The notes under the pieces were generated by a model that saw nothing but the letters and a program-made list of their open reading frames with translations, had not been told where the DNA came from and searched no databases. From contig JAOWCC010000019.1 of assembly GCA_030867875.1 (NCBI GenBank), positions 81,000,861 to 81,064,860 of the forward strand: a DNA stretch of 64,000 bases, in the 5' to 3' direction. Positions within the stretch are counted from its first letter, which is position 1; every line of letters begins with the position of its first letter. Both the position numbers and the translations under genes were made by a program. This document shows, in pieces, positions 10,128-21,245 of this stretch. Source of the stretch: Actinernus sp. WN-2022 (Eukaryota > Cnidaria > Anthozoa > Actiniaria > Actinernidae).

Positions 10128-11557
10128 CACTAGCTTTCGTTTTTGATATATTATATCTCACTGTTTCGCCGTCTTTCCAACTTTGCCGGAACTTGTCATG
10201 AATACAATTGAGGCCTGGTTCATTTAACGGAAAATATATGTACGTAAAAAATGTTTTCTGACAGAAATAACAGTTTAAACAATATCAACTTCCTTAAATT
10301 TGTTAAGTGGATGGTTGTCGTATCACGTGATCGATGACGTCATAATTATATAAAATCGTTTAAGTGAAATGCGGCTGCGACGATACAATATGAATATAAA
10401 GTGACCCTGCTAAAATATTACTCCTTCCGCAGTATTTCAGATCACGCTTAGAAAACATGACTATCATGTAATGATAAGGGATATTAAGGGTACAAAAAGT
10501 CACTTGACCTATTTTGCATATGTTCACCTTAATTACTCGTTAACGAAACATTGTAGTCATCTTTTCTAAGTTGATTTAGGTAAAAGGCTCCAACCTTAAC
10601 TAAACATATACACTCATCATCCTAGCTGTTTTAAACTCGGAGCCACGTTTTTGATTTACTGATTTCGTGTTCTAAGTCACGTGACAGATCACGTGACACA
10701 TTTTACTACACACAAACCACTTAAGATAGTCAAGAATGGCGATACCATACTCGGCTGTGCTGAAATAAGGAAAACAGTTTTTACCCGAAAGTTGCCCCCT
10801 GACCAGGCCTTAATATGCTTGAGACCGTGACACAGCTCCTTTAACACTGATTGCCATGCATTAAAGCTGTCAGTTTTGAGTTGAAAACACTAAACTTAAA
10901 GTCATCTACAAACCTCTGGAAACATTGCTGGGAGCATATATCGCTCATTAATATTTTATTATTTCTGATGAACTGCAACTCTTTTAGTATTCGAAGTTCA
11001 ACATACTTCGCGCCGTCTCCCTCATTCCTTGGGGGAAATAAATTAAGACCCTGAACTCTGAAATCCCGTAACCTCCCTGATTAATCTGACAAAGCCTTTA
11101 CCTGCCCACAACCCCCTCGTCTCTCTTCCCACAACGGATTTTCGCAAGTCTTTTCTACCCCTCCCCTCGCAAAGGATTCGACCTATCGCGTTTAACGTCG
11201 TTCGCTACGCTCGCTCTCGTCTCTCCGTGATTCACAAAAAGACTTCTAAGTTATTTTTAGATGAATATAGATGGTGTAACTTCATTCGAATTCAACGTGA
11301 ATTTGAATAAAACAAGTACTTTAATTAATTTCTGGATCCAGACAAGTTCTAAATCAACTAGTCAATTTCCGGAGAATTTCGTGACCTGGGCATCGCTTTA
11401 TCTGACAGGAACTAGGATAGAAGCAGCTGACCTCGTAGCCGTAAATACGATTCGGCCATATGAATAATAATATGCTACATTCAGTGAATAGTACTCGCGT
11501 AACATTCATTAGGCTGCTATACGGATTTCAAGCCGATGGAAGCTCGCACTTTCTATG

Positions 11558-12446
11558 CATTGGCAGAAATTATGGACATCAGCGGAAAGGTACAACGGGC
11601 GCCCTTTTAGCCGATTCAAAATGGCAGCTCAGTATAGTGAGTGAGACTGTAGGTTCTTTATAGACCTTCCAACGCAAAGAAAACTGAAACTTTCTGTGAT
11701 GAAATAAGAATAGAGAAGCGGAACGAGAGTTATATTAGCTTAAACGTAGCCACTGTGATTAAAAAGCCATTTTTTAGGATTTGTCATCTCTCCGGCGTCT
11801 GTCTGTCCAAGTCCAGCTGCTTTGCGGCAATAAGGCCTGAAACCCAGTTTATATCCCAGCAAACATTGCAGGATTTAGGTTAACAAAACAAGATGGCGGA
11901 CATAAAGCAATATGGTGACGTTTCTCTCCTTTCTTGTCGAGTTTTCCTCGAAATGCAAGGCTATATGGCGTCCTGGCACTAACATTATTTCGATAAACCT
12001 CAGACGTCTTTGGAAGTACTTTGGATGAGTGTTATTGTACGTTTTATTGGCGATATAGATGCATTGAACACTGCTTTATTAACACCGAGGCGAACTTATT
12101 TGCCTTACCGAAGACTTGGCGTACTAGTGTACTGTTGTACCTCAAACTGTGGATGGGTTCAGCCAGATTACAGACAACAACATGGAGAACGAGGAACATT
12201 TGAAGGGCGAAATGGACTTCTCGGGGAAGTACTTTGCCGACGATCTGAGGGATTGTTTATGGCCTCAATACACAGCTTAATCCGTAAGTTATTGGTCTCG
12301 AGGCGAACTAATATGAAATCAAACTTAGAAGGTCTTCAAATTTGAAAGGTTTTATGTTTTTCATACATTTTCTTATACGAATCGACAGCCATTTTAGACA
12401 CTGATGCGCATGTGCGCCACCATCTTGTCTCATATTTCTGCCAATG
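11558..12446. mobile_element. 889-bp DNA element with TIRs
   Basis: It starts CATTGGCAGAAAT and ends ATTTCTGCCAATG, exact inverted repeats. The paralogous locus at about 46226 reads TCTATGGATC with no insert. The exact target duplication is ambiguous. Open frames inside are short and unrecognised, so it looks non-autonomous. Confidence 0.75.
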
Positions 12447-12814
12447 GGATCTTTCATCATTAACCTTGTCAAGGAATCGCCGATTCGGGCGCTCATTGGA
12501 GGATGCTTCACATACCGCCGAGTGAGGAAAAATGCTGTTGTATATCTTCGTTTTTCCATTGAATATTACTATTCTTTCTCTTGTCTGATACTAAATACTT
12601 TGTCAATACTTAATACTTAAATCTCTGGGTTGCTAGACTCGATTAGTTATCTTTAGCTACTTCTGGCACCCCAAGCGCTCTTACGGATTTAAGATTATTC
12701 GAGATAGAAGTGTATTTGTTTTAGAATGAGTGTAAACAAAAAGATTGTTTTATTGTTGTTGTTGCATTTTCAGACAAGGTTCTAGCGGTATACTGCTGAG
12801 CAGAATAATAACCA

Positions 12815-12897
12815 TCGGGCTGGATGGAAAAAATATTTGGCTCTCGGGCAATTTGTATGTCATGACCTCGAGCCAAATATATTTCCATCCGGCCCGA
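12815..12897. repeat. 83-bp palindromic element
   Basis: TCGGGCTGGATGGAAA faces TTTCCATCCGGCCCGA, with ATTTGGCTC and GAGCCAAAT further in. Copy B lacks most of this stretch, consistent with an insertion. Confidence 0.6.
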
Positions 12898-13224
12898 CCA
12901 AATTCTGTCCGATAAGTACATTTCGCAGGAAACAGTCAAGTACTGATATATCACTTCAATAACCAGTAAATAGACCGTTTCAGCTTGCCTGTTTGTTGCC
13001 CCATGTAAGACCACGTGATAGTTCTCCAGAGGATTCAGTGCTTTGTTTTCCAGTTACAGTAATTGGTACATTTCCTCTTGGGATACAGAAAAAACAAAAA
13101 GGAAATCACTACTCAAGGGAAAAGTCACGTGGTCTGAAATGGGGCACCAAATTGAACAGGCAAGCTGAAAGGGTCTATTGCGCGCGTGTTTCCACGGGAA
13201 AGGCTTTACTGGATGGCAAACACA

Positions 13225-13392
13225 CTTCCAAACGTTGTTTTAGAAAGATCGACAATCGATTGGAGGTGGAAAATAGCATTTACAAACAGGTTTTCCTAAT
13301 AACAATACCGATCTCGTACAAGTGCCTTTAATGAAGTAGGATTTTGTTGCCGTCCAGTACAGCCACGTGATTGTATTTCTGCAAAGGGCCCA
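13225..13392 (+). repeat. dispersed repeat, part of a CACGTG-ended MITE
   Basis: It matches 48350-48515, sharing TTTTAGAAAGATCG, GATTGGAGGTGGAAAATAGC and the end CACGTGATT...CTGCAAAGGGCC. A third, inverted copy lies at about 44767-44990. The full element seems best preserved at 48228-48515. Confidence 0.6.
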
Positions 13393-13795
13393 TGCTATAT
13401 ACACACTATCAAAACCATCTAATAATATATTACATGGCTGTGCTGTGACGTCACACGTTCACGAATGTCGCGCTTAAAAACCTGATAATTTATAGTTTGG
13501 CGAATTATAGTAAACAATATTGACCAAACAAATCAATATCACAGTAAAATTGTCATCAGCTGTTCTTTTTAATTAAAGACAACCTGTCAAAATTAAATCC
13601 AGAAAAAATAGTATTCATTAAAAGGAATAATCCACTCTCTCTTCCTCGTCTATGATAAATTATAAATAAAATTTAACCCAGATAGTACAAGTGCTGTGAT
13701 TGGCTTATAGACTAAAACATATATGTTATATTGTGCCGGTAAACACACAGAAATCGGCACGCCTGCTTGCATTGTCTCGTAGTTATATAATAAAA

Positions 13796-13991
13796 GCAAT
13801 AGACCACACATTTCAATGTGTTTACTAGTACTGGCCGGCGAAATAAAGCACTTGGGATGTTGGGAGAACACTTGAAAATGCTTGAAAATCACGTGCCTCC
13901 GGCTTGTGATTTTCGAGCATTTATTGTGTTCTCCCAACATTTCGCGTATTTTATTTCGCCAGTAAACACATTGAAATGTGCGGTCTATTGC
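13796..13991. mobile_element. foldback MITE, 196 bp
   Basis: The arms begin GCAATAGACC and end GGTCTATTGC, share CACATTTCAATGTGTTTAC, and meet around GAAAATCACGTG. The arms are almost perfect, so the single strand would fold completely. Confidence 0.75.
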
Positions 13992-14011
13992 TTAAATAAG
14001 CATATATGTTA

Positions 14012-14265
14012 TTACCGACTGGGAGGTCCGTATACCGAGAAAAACTGGCCCAATCCCACCCACCCCTCCCTTGGATATGCATCGTTCAATTAATGATTAT
14101 ACATTAAAGGTTAGGGTGAAGTGTGGGGGAGGGGTGGGGGTTACCCAGAAACCGTGATTGATCCGAAAAACTTTGCTAGAGGTCTTGAAAACGGCTCAAG
14201 GCCGCGGATCGTTTTCAAGACCGAAGGTAAAGTTTTTCTCTATACGGACCGACCAAGGCCGGTAA
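14012..14265. mobile_element. foldback element interrupted by a second MITE
   Basis: Outer arms TTACCGACTGGGAGGTCCGTATA and TATACGGACCGACCAAGGCCGGTAA are inverted repeats, with GTCTTGAAAACG facing CGTTTTCAAGAC near the centre. The left arm is split after AGAAAAACT by the element at 14047-14164. Confidence 0.7.
14047..14164. mobile_element. 118-bp MITE with 8-bp target duplication
   Basis: GAAAAACT occurs immediately before (14039-14046) and after (14165-14172) the insert. The insert matches the MITE at 8207-8344 but has lost part of its left inner arm. An 8-bp duplication is characteristic of hAT transposons. Confidence 0.75.
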
Positions 14266-14289
14266 ATATAACGTTTTTATTTTTTCACT

Positions 14290-15239
14290 TACCGACAAAT
14301 TCGTAATTCTAAAAATAAAGCTCCACAAATAACAGAAGTCAGCTGACAAAGTCTTCACCAAGTCTTCAGTCGGTTCATATCTGATACTGCAAGTGAATCA
14401 TCGTGTGTATGTGGTTCACGGTTTTAAAGAACAAATTACAGCTCAAAATCTAATCATAGTATCAAATGATAAAGTAAATAGAGTTAGACAACATTTTTAT
14501 CGCGAAAAGTGTCTTCAAACAGACAACAGAGTCATGAAGAGCAGCTACATGCACGTCTCCTTTTTGCTGGACTCACGAGGATCCTCCATCTTGACAAATC
14601 AAGTTAAAATTCAAGGTACAGTCAGGCTTCAAGATTACAACTGTTGCCCGGCAAAGAACTCTTCAGGCATCGTTCTCGACATTTCCTGTCTTTGGACCAT
14701 CGGCAAACGATGTTGTACTGCCCTAGTATATTTACAGATTGGCTAATGAAATTCTCTGAAGAACGACAAATGTACATATGCATTTGTCGCTGACGATAGA
14801 GACTGGTCTATTCCACACAGACACAGCTCAATTAACTGACAAACACACACCGGGTAGAGTCTTATTTCTTTTATTTCAATATTTACAGAAGTATTGCAAT
14901 TTCTAAAAACTCTATAAATTCCCAGTCAAGTCTGGTAAAATAATCGGTTAATCAAAACCTTTACGCTTGGGTAGCCTGTGGTAGTTTTGAACAATCTGAG
15001 AGCACTCAGTTAATTGTGTCCCATTACTTTCAGTACAGGTTCAAGGAGAAACGTAGGTCTCATTCAAGCATCTTTGCAAACTGCACTGAAATTAGGATTC
15101 GGCGAAGGCTCGATCTTGCACTCCGACATATATGTTTATGTAAAATTTAAACATGCATAACAACATATTGAGGTTATAGCAGCAGGTATTTCTTCTGTTT
15201 CTCTCTGTTTCTCTAGTATTACTGATAGCTTAGCAGAAT
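14290..15239. other. non-coding, nothing recognised
   Basis: No gene or repeat is recognised apart from a small palindrome at about 14764-14787. Open frames are short and have no family resemblance. Confidence 0.4.
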
Positions 15240-15556
15240 CTTTGTGTACAATTTACAGTTAACTTTATTTATAATAAATGGTTTATTTTACGTCGAAGAT
15301 AGAGGAAGCCGTTACCGGGTCTCCCAAGCCAGAGGCTTATGTTTAAGTATTCCGACGAACTCCATGATCGAATTGGGATTTAGGTTGGTTTTTGAGGAGG
15401 GAGGAAAACTGGAGAACCCGGAGAAAAATCCTCGGAGCAAGGGCGAGATACCAACAAACTCAACTCACATATGGCGCCGCATCCGGGATTCGAACCTGGG
15501 CCACAGCTGAGGTGAGAGGCGAAGCGCTTAACCACGCACCACCCTGGCTCCCTAGA
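15240..15556 (-). mobile_element. tRNA-derived SINE
   Basis: On the minus strand the head near 15556-15478 has an A-box-like TGGTTAAGCGC and an exact B box GGTTCGAATCC. The body runs to about 15240. The family differs from the SINEs at 9731 and 18343 in its body sequence. Confidence 0.75.
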
Positions 15557-15724
15557 CACGGTAAACGGCTAAGCAGGGCTACTACGCATTACAGTACTAT
15601 TTAATTAGTCACTGTTGCAGTGTTTACAATATAAATATCACTACAAACTATTAGTAATAAAAATAGCATACGATAGTTTACCGTCGGTGGTATGTCCTCT
15701 TATTTACCATTTTTGCGTCATCAC

Positions 15725-15925
15725 ATGGCCAAAATGACAGAAATTTCTTAGCTTGTATTATAAAGTTAATAATAACTAATAGTTAATTTAAAAACGTTAC
15801 TTATAACGATAATATTAAGTATAATTATAAATCTAGCACTTGTGGTAAAAGTAATAATAACAGTGTCCACTTATAATAAACGTGGATATCACAGATAGAC
15901 ATTAGGTCGTTTCCTTTCGCGCGCG
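15725..15925. repeat. duplicated segment with empty TTAA site
   Basis: It matches 5930-6027 joined to 6441-6540, without the 413-bp insert between. The single TTAA is at 15815-15818. Confidence 0.75.
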
Positions 15926-16151
15926 CTGGGCCCAGGTAGGGGTGAGAACACTCGTTTAAACATAGTTTTGCCTTAATTAAGGAGCTGGGTCACCTTGTGC
16001 CCGTGCGCAGTAAGAATGCTCTTGAGGTAATTCAGTAGCATATCATAAATATTCAAGCCATTCAAAATTCTTCTGCGATCGCAATGGTTTCTTTCGCAAG
16101 CAACAGTAGCATTGTGTCTGATTGGTCAGTTCAATGAGAGGTCATTTCTGC

Positions 16152-16663
16152 GTCATATATTTTTGAAAACGTCTTTTAAAAATAACTATTCAAGTATTTT
16201 TCGGGTTTTAAAGAGGAACTGTACTTACTGTACACAGAATAGTCGCAATATGGTCTTTCTTATGTTTATTCAATTTAGAAAGCATAACTGAAGTCAGACC
16301 CATGACCTCAGAAAATGCCGTGACGTCACAGGAAACTTCAGTTCTTAATAACTCAGCAAATATTTATCGTAGAGACTTTAAAATTGCGGCAATCAAAAAC
16401 ACATATTTATGTTGTTGTGATAACATGCTTTATTTCAAACGTATAGGTAACGCAAAATTTGACCTTAAAAGGAGTCGTTCGTTATGACGTCACACCAACG
16501 TCAATATACAAACGTGTTTGATCCTAAAGACGTTATTTCATTTTAATATTAACATACGAAAATTTCGTTAAATTTGACAGCGAATTAAACAAGATGTGCT
16601 GGTTTATATGTTTTTGGCTCGCTTTTAGTGATCGATTTTGAGGTAACTTATGCCAGGCGTGAT
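16152..16663 (+). repeat. dispersed repeat, partner inverted at 23271-23780
   Basis: About 510 bp matching 23271-23780 in reverse complement. A 61-residue open frame is nearly the same in both copies but contains no recognisable domain. It probably reflects shared repeat sequence rather than selection. Two TGACGTCA octamers are present (16321 and 16485). Confidence 0.7.
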
Positions 16664-18050
16664 TTCTTGTAAAAATCGTCAACATTTTGCGAAACATGGT
16701 TTTGGTCCCGTGTTGACTTGAACGCTGAACGGACGGTTTTCAAATTTAGTCGTCGTTCACTGCCTTGCTGAACGGAAAACGCCCATCGTTTGGAGTTCTA
16801 AAGACTTGTAAAGAGAGTTGGAATTCGCCTCCTTTCATGATAATTGTTGTCAGTGAAGCCTTGGTTCGTTCGTGAAGTGTTTATAAATGCTTCGCTGAAA
16901 TAAAGTCAGTGAGATAGCTTGGCTCGATCGAACTTCGACGTTTCCTAAATAATTATTTTTGAAGAGCCGACAAAGTAGCAGGTTCAGCTAAATTTCAGCT
17001 ATGTTTTATTACCTTGTTTTGATTCTGGAAAACGTTTTCAGGTGAGTTCGGGTTGTCCTTTCTCTTGGATTTGGTGTGTTTTGGATTGTGCTCAGAAAGG
17101 TCGCAAAATAAACTCTTTTCTTTCATTTTGTCCGTTTTATAAAACATTGCTTTTTAGCAAAAGGTTTTCGGCAATGTTATTTATCTTCTGGCGTTACTTT
17201 TTGTTATACCTTGAGTCAAACACATCTTTTTTCACTAAACGTTTCGTGTGGAAACAATCTCAATCAACTACTCTTGAAGTGACTCGGCCGCGAAAGCCGA
17301 GGCACTACCAAAAGTTCCTTGGCCTTTAAGCTCCCGCCAGGTTTTGAATATTTGTTTGCTTAACTATATAGCAGCATGTTGGCTTTTCCAGTGTCGGTCA
17401 TTTATTTTGTTCGTCAATCGCCTCGAGGCAGGCGTTTTCTTTCTTCCTGCCCCGACTCGTTTACCTCCACTTCCTCCAGAGCCTTCATTCATCACAATTT
17501 CGAAAAAAAAAAAATGTAAAAATGAAATACTCTACATTTAGAATGAATGCTAAACAAAACTTTCCTGCAAAAAAATATGTTTTAGAGGTTCGAAATAAGA
17601 GCGATGGAAATGGATTTCTGAAAGGTTCCTTCGGAGGGAGCCAGTTTGATTTCGTACCGCCGGAGTCGGAAATCAAATTTTGCCTTTGGCCGTGCGATAG
17701 CCTGGTAACGAATGAGCGCTGACCCAGCCCCTTTAAGTCATCGTTCGTGAATCTTAATTCGCATATTAGCTGGGACAATGAAGCAAAACATTTTGATCAC
17801 AAATTTGTTATGAAATATTGTTTGGTGAGGTCACATTCGATTACGTCACTACATAACCATTTCAAAAAGTTTAACATGGTCATAATTTGCCTAGTAGCTT
17901 TGAAAGAGCTTATCAAGTGGAGATGAATGCCGCAAAACCGTTTCCCAGCTACGACCAAAATGTACCGAGATATCACGTGTTAAGTAAATTTCAAGTGTCC
18001 CCCCTGAACTAGACATATTTGGAATTACCTGTTGGTTGAAAGTTGCTATT
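16664..18050. other. non-coding, no supported gene
   Basis: Several open frames of 60-97 codons occur on both strands, but none resembles a known family or is supported by splice signals. A run of 13 A lies near 17502-17514. Confidence 0.35.
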
Positions 18051-18052
18051 TG

Positions 18053-18340
18053 TAATAATAATAATAATTTGATTTCTATAGCGCACACATCCACTAATTG
18101 TCTGTGGCGCTTCACAATCATAAAATGTGAAATAACTAAATAATTAAGAATGACCAATTACAAATCTATTAAAAATCGCAAAAAACAGAATTACTAGTTA
18201 TAAACATAGAAAAAAGATATGTCTTAAGATTTTTGTTAAAAGGCCCTACTGACTTGCATTTACGAATGTTAAAAGGAATGTCATTCCACAGTCTAGGGGC
18301 ACACACAGAAAAAGATATGTCCCCATAAGTCTTTAACCAC
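18053..18340 (-). pseudogene. CR1/L2-like LINE 3' end fragment
   Basis: On the minus strand, codons from about 18333 to 18190 encode YGDISFSVCAPRLWNDIP...LKTYLF. This matches the conserved C-terminal tail of CR1/L2-clade reverse-transcriptase ORFs (YGDRAFSVAAPKLWNSLP type). The 3' end carries a GCGCTATAGAAAT motif and (ATT)n at 18053-18068. It is truncated upstream, exactly where the SINE at 18343 begins. Confidence 0.7.
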
Positions 18341-18342
18341 CT

Positions 18343-18608
18343 CCCGGTTAGCTCAGTGGTTAAGCGCCGGTCTGTTGTGCGGGAGGTCGCAGGTTCAAAC
18401 CCCGGCCGGACCAACACAACTCGGGGTCTTAAAATAACCGAGTAGAAGGTGCTGCCTTTGTGAAACAATTTCGTTCACGAGCTGCAAATGGATAGACCTT
18501 CACGTCTTCTCGGATAAGGACGTTAACTCGTAGGCCCATCAGTGGATGAAGAGCCACCTCATGGAAATGCCACTGATTAATCCATTATTATTATTATTAT
18601 TATTACTC
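18343..18608 (+). mobile_element. tRNA-derived SINE with (ATT)n tail
   Basis: The head has an A box (TTAGCTCAGTGG) and B box (GGTTCAAACCC), then a body of about 180 bp and an (ATT)n tail at 18583-18606. It abuts, and may have inserted into, the LINE fragment on its left. Confidence 0.8.
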
Positions 18609-18609
18609 G

Positions 18610-20510
18610 GGCCAGGCTTTTGGCCGGCACGAGTCTTAAATCGCAAATGTTTTTTTAATTTTTAATTTTCCAACGTCGAACTTTTTCGCCGTTAACCAAT
18701 CAGATAGCACCTTCTTTGGAAGTTCTTTTCGCCACCGTACCAATCAGATTGCACTGTACTGGACACGTGAAAAGTGGACAACATTTCCAGGTTTTTCAAG
18801 ATGGCGGCGAGTGGGAGTTTCGACTTAGCAAAACCTTTAATATCAGCTGTTTTTTTGTGTAAACCAAAGGTTCCTTCAAGTGCAATACCAAAATTTTTGT
18901 CTTTTCTAAAGCTGAGAGGTGTTTCACGGACTTTGGACGGGAATTTATCACATATTATGCGACATGCTTTAAGATACACTCGTGACAGTCTGCTCTGCGA
19001 TCAACACTGAGCTATAAAGAGACCAGCTTGTAAATGTAAGTAGCCGCTAATCTGAACATGATAACCTGTATACCAATTGGCTGTCGTTGTGTTTTTATTT
19101 ATTGTTATTAACCTGTCGAAAGTATAATAGAAATGACCCGATTTCTCAGTTCTCTGACTGAAAGGGGCCTTTTAAAATATTATATGTTTATAAATTCGGG
19201 AACGAAAATGTAGCATGCAGTAAGTGAGTATAAAGTGAGTAAGTAATCCGAAATGAAGATTTTTTCAAACGAACGATAAATGACTCTGATGTAGAAATCG
19301 CATATTTATCTGTGGCGTGTTATTGACACTGGTAAAGACCAATCTTTCCTTTGAGAAGCACAAGACCAAGGGACAGTTACCACCTAACACATGTACAATT
19401 ATTGACTATTTATTTTGTTCTATTTCCCGGGTCTAATTTACATCTGGCCTGTACCTCTTTGTATTTGATTATTATCTATGGGTTCAGGCATTCTACAGTA
19501 TATTTAATGTGTTTTTTTTAGAACTGACATAATTATATTATGTATAAAGTAGTGTATTTATCATTATTGCAAGTTTATAAAATAAACTAAATTTGGTCCA
19601 GAACTGAGAGAGTATACTTACATGCAAGTGGCACTCTTTCTTTCCCTTCCCCTTTCTTGGTACCATTATATATCCATGAGCTAGATCTTGTTTCAGTGTT
19701 TTCCATCTGAGGTAGTCCTGGCTTAAGATAACCCTAAGGTTACCTTAAGGACCTACCTTCTCATCATTGTATTTCTTATTATGCCTTATTACTCGTATAC
19801 ATTTACATCATCTTATGAGAAAATAAATGTAATTGTTGTTCCTCAGTTCTTGGCGTCAGCATCCTCACTTTCACTCAGTCACGATCAGGAGTACGAGTAC
19901 TTTTAAGAATTATTTGGAAATGAAAATTAATCTTGCTGTGACCCCAATGATAGAAAAAAAATGAGTGGACGTTGCATGTTTCTTTGTGGCCTTCCATTAT
20001 AAGTTTCAGTCTCCTTCAAGATGTAGAAAATGAGCACTAGCACAGTGGCAGCTCACTAATACTAGAAAATGGTGGTCTGTAGTTTACAACCCCAATCGAA
20101 AATATTGTATTGAGAATTTAGCCTGAATGTCAGCCGTCTCCACTGGTTTGTTATTGAGAATTACAAATAGATGACTTTCTTTCACATGTAGAATGACGTT
20201 ATCTAACTATTCACAATGAACAGCAACATTATGTGGAATTTGTCGTTCTAAATTGCTTGATTTCTCGTAGTCGTACTGCACCTGATATAATTACAATGCA
20301 TCACATTTCAGTGACTCAATGTCGTGCAGACTACTCAAATAACCATTGCACTTCAATCAACAACACCCATACCAAGTTTTTTTTTATAATTCTAACGAGC
20401 CTCAAGGAACAATAATTTTGAAAAGAAAGTAATATTAAACTACAAAATTGAAGGAAATTGTGGTTGCAATGTACATGCACAGCTTGTATGTGTGTTGTGT
20501 GTGCATTATG
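18610..20510. other. non-coding, no supported gene
   Basis: A 78-codon frame at 18774-19010 has an opposite-strand open frame over the same bases and no known domain. I do not call it. The rest is AT-rich without recognised repeats. Confidence 0.35.
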
Positions 20511-20518
20511 ACTCTACC

Positions 20519-20540
20519 CACCCCCCCCCCCCTCCCCCCA
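20519..20540. repeat. poly-C tract
   Basis: A run of C interrupted by one T. Similar C or G tracts occur at about 22934, 28485, 28863 and 45120. Confidence 0.8.
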
Positions 20541-21240
20541 GCAACAACAACATACATACATGGGTTCTATTTTCTTTCGCTACGCTCAGCCAAATAGAAA
20601 GTATTTCTATTTTCTACATTAGAATAATGATAACAACGTTTGGAGGGAGCCGCACAGCTGACATTAAGGTTACAGCAGTATAATTGGTGTTATAACTAAT
20701 AACAGTAGTCCAGTACAATAATAATAGTACAATTGCGAGCTAGATTTTAGATGGTGAATTGCCGGATACGAAAAACCGGGATAAAAACCCCCCAGTTGAG
20801 GAAAAACCCGGAAACGTATTATCCAAACCAGTGCAAATTCACCTCTACCTCTGGAGTCTAAAGGTTTAAAACATCCTACTAATATACTTTTAAGAACAAT
20901 ATTACCGCACAGCGGACGGCATCGTTTATTATAAGTTATTGCAATTGTATACGTACTCAAAGACAGTTATACATACTATTAACTCAAACTATAAAAAGCT
21001 ACAATATGTCAAGGAAAACTAAGGCCGCTGCTGAAATGCGACGTCAAGTGGTGTGAACATGTGAAGGAGTGGCATTTATAGAACTCCTAATTAATCCCAA
21101 AGGGATAATGCAAAAACATGTATTCAACATGTAACAAAGAGAAAAATATTTTTATTTGGATCGTGTACAGACGTACATTGATTGTTTGTTCCAAATAACG
21201 TTAGTGTTACCATAATTTAAAACAAATTCCATAGCATACC
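20541..21240. other. non-coding, nothing recognised
   Basis: No coding or RNA feature recognised. Confidence 0.35.
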
Positions 21241-21245
21241 ATAAC

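Larger units (their letters stand above)
8820..13330. repeat. large duplicated segment, copy A (partner 44155-46530)
   Basis: Colinear blocks shared with copy B include 8847-9050, the foldback at 9661-10127, 11000-11557 and 12447-12780. Copy A has a SINE (9731-10098) and an 889-bp element (11558-12446) that copy B lacks. Copy B has a 540-bp element that copy A lacks. No conserved open frame runs through both copies, so this is non-coding duplicated DNA. Confidence 0.75.

Noticed and set aside
18774..19010. Plus-strand 78-codon ORF as a gene
   Set aside because: An antisense frame covers the same bases, no domain is recognised and no splice context supports it.
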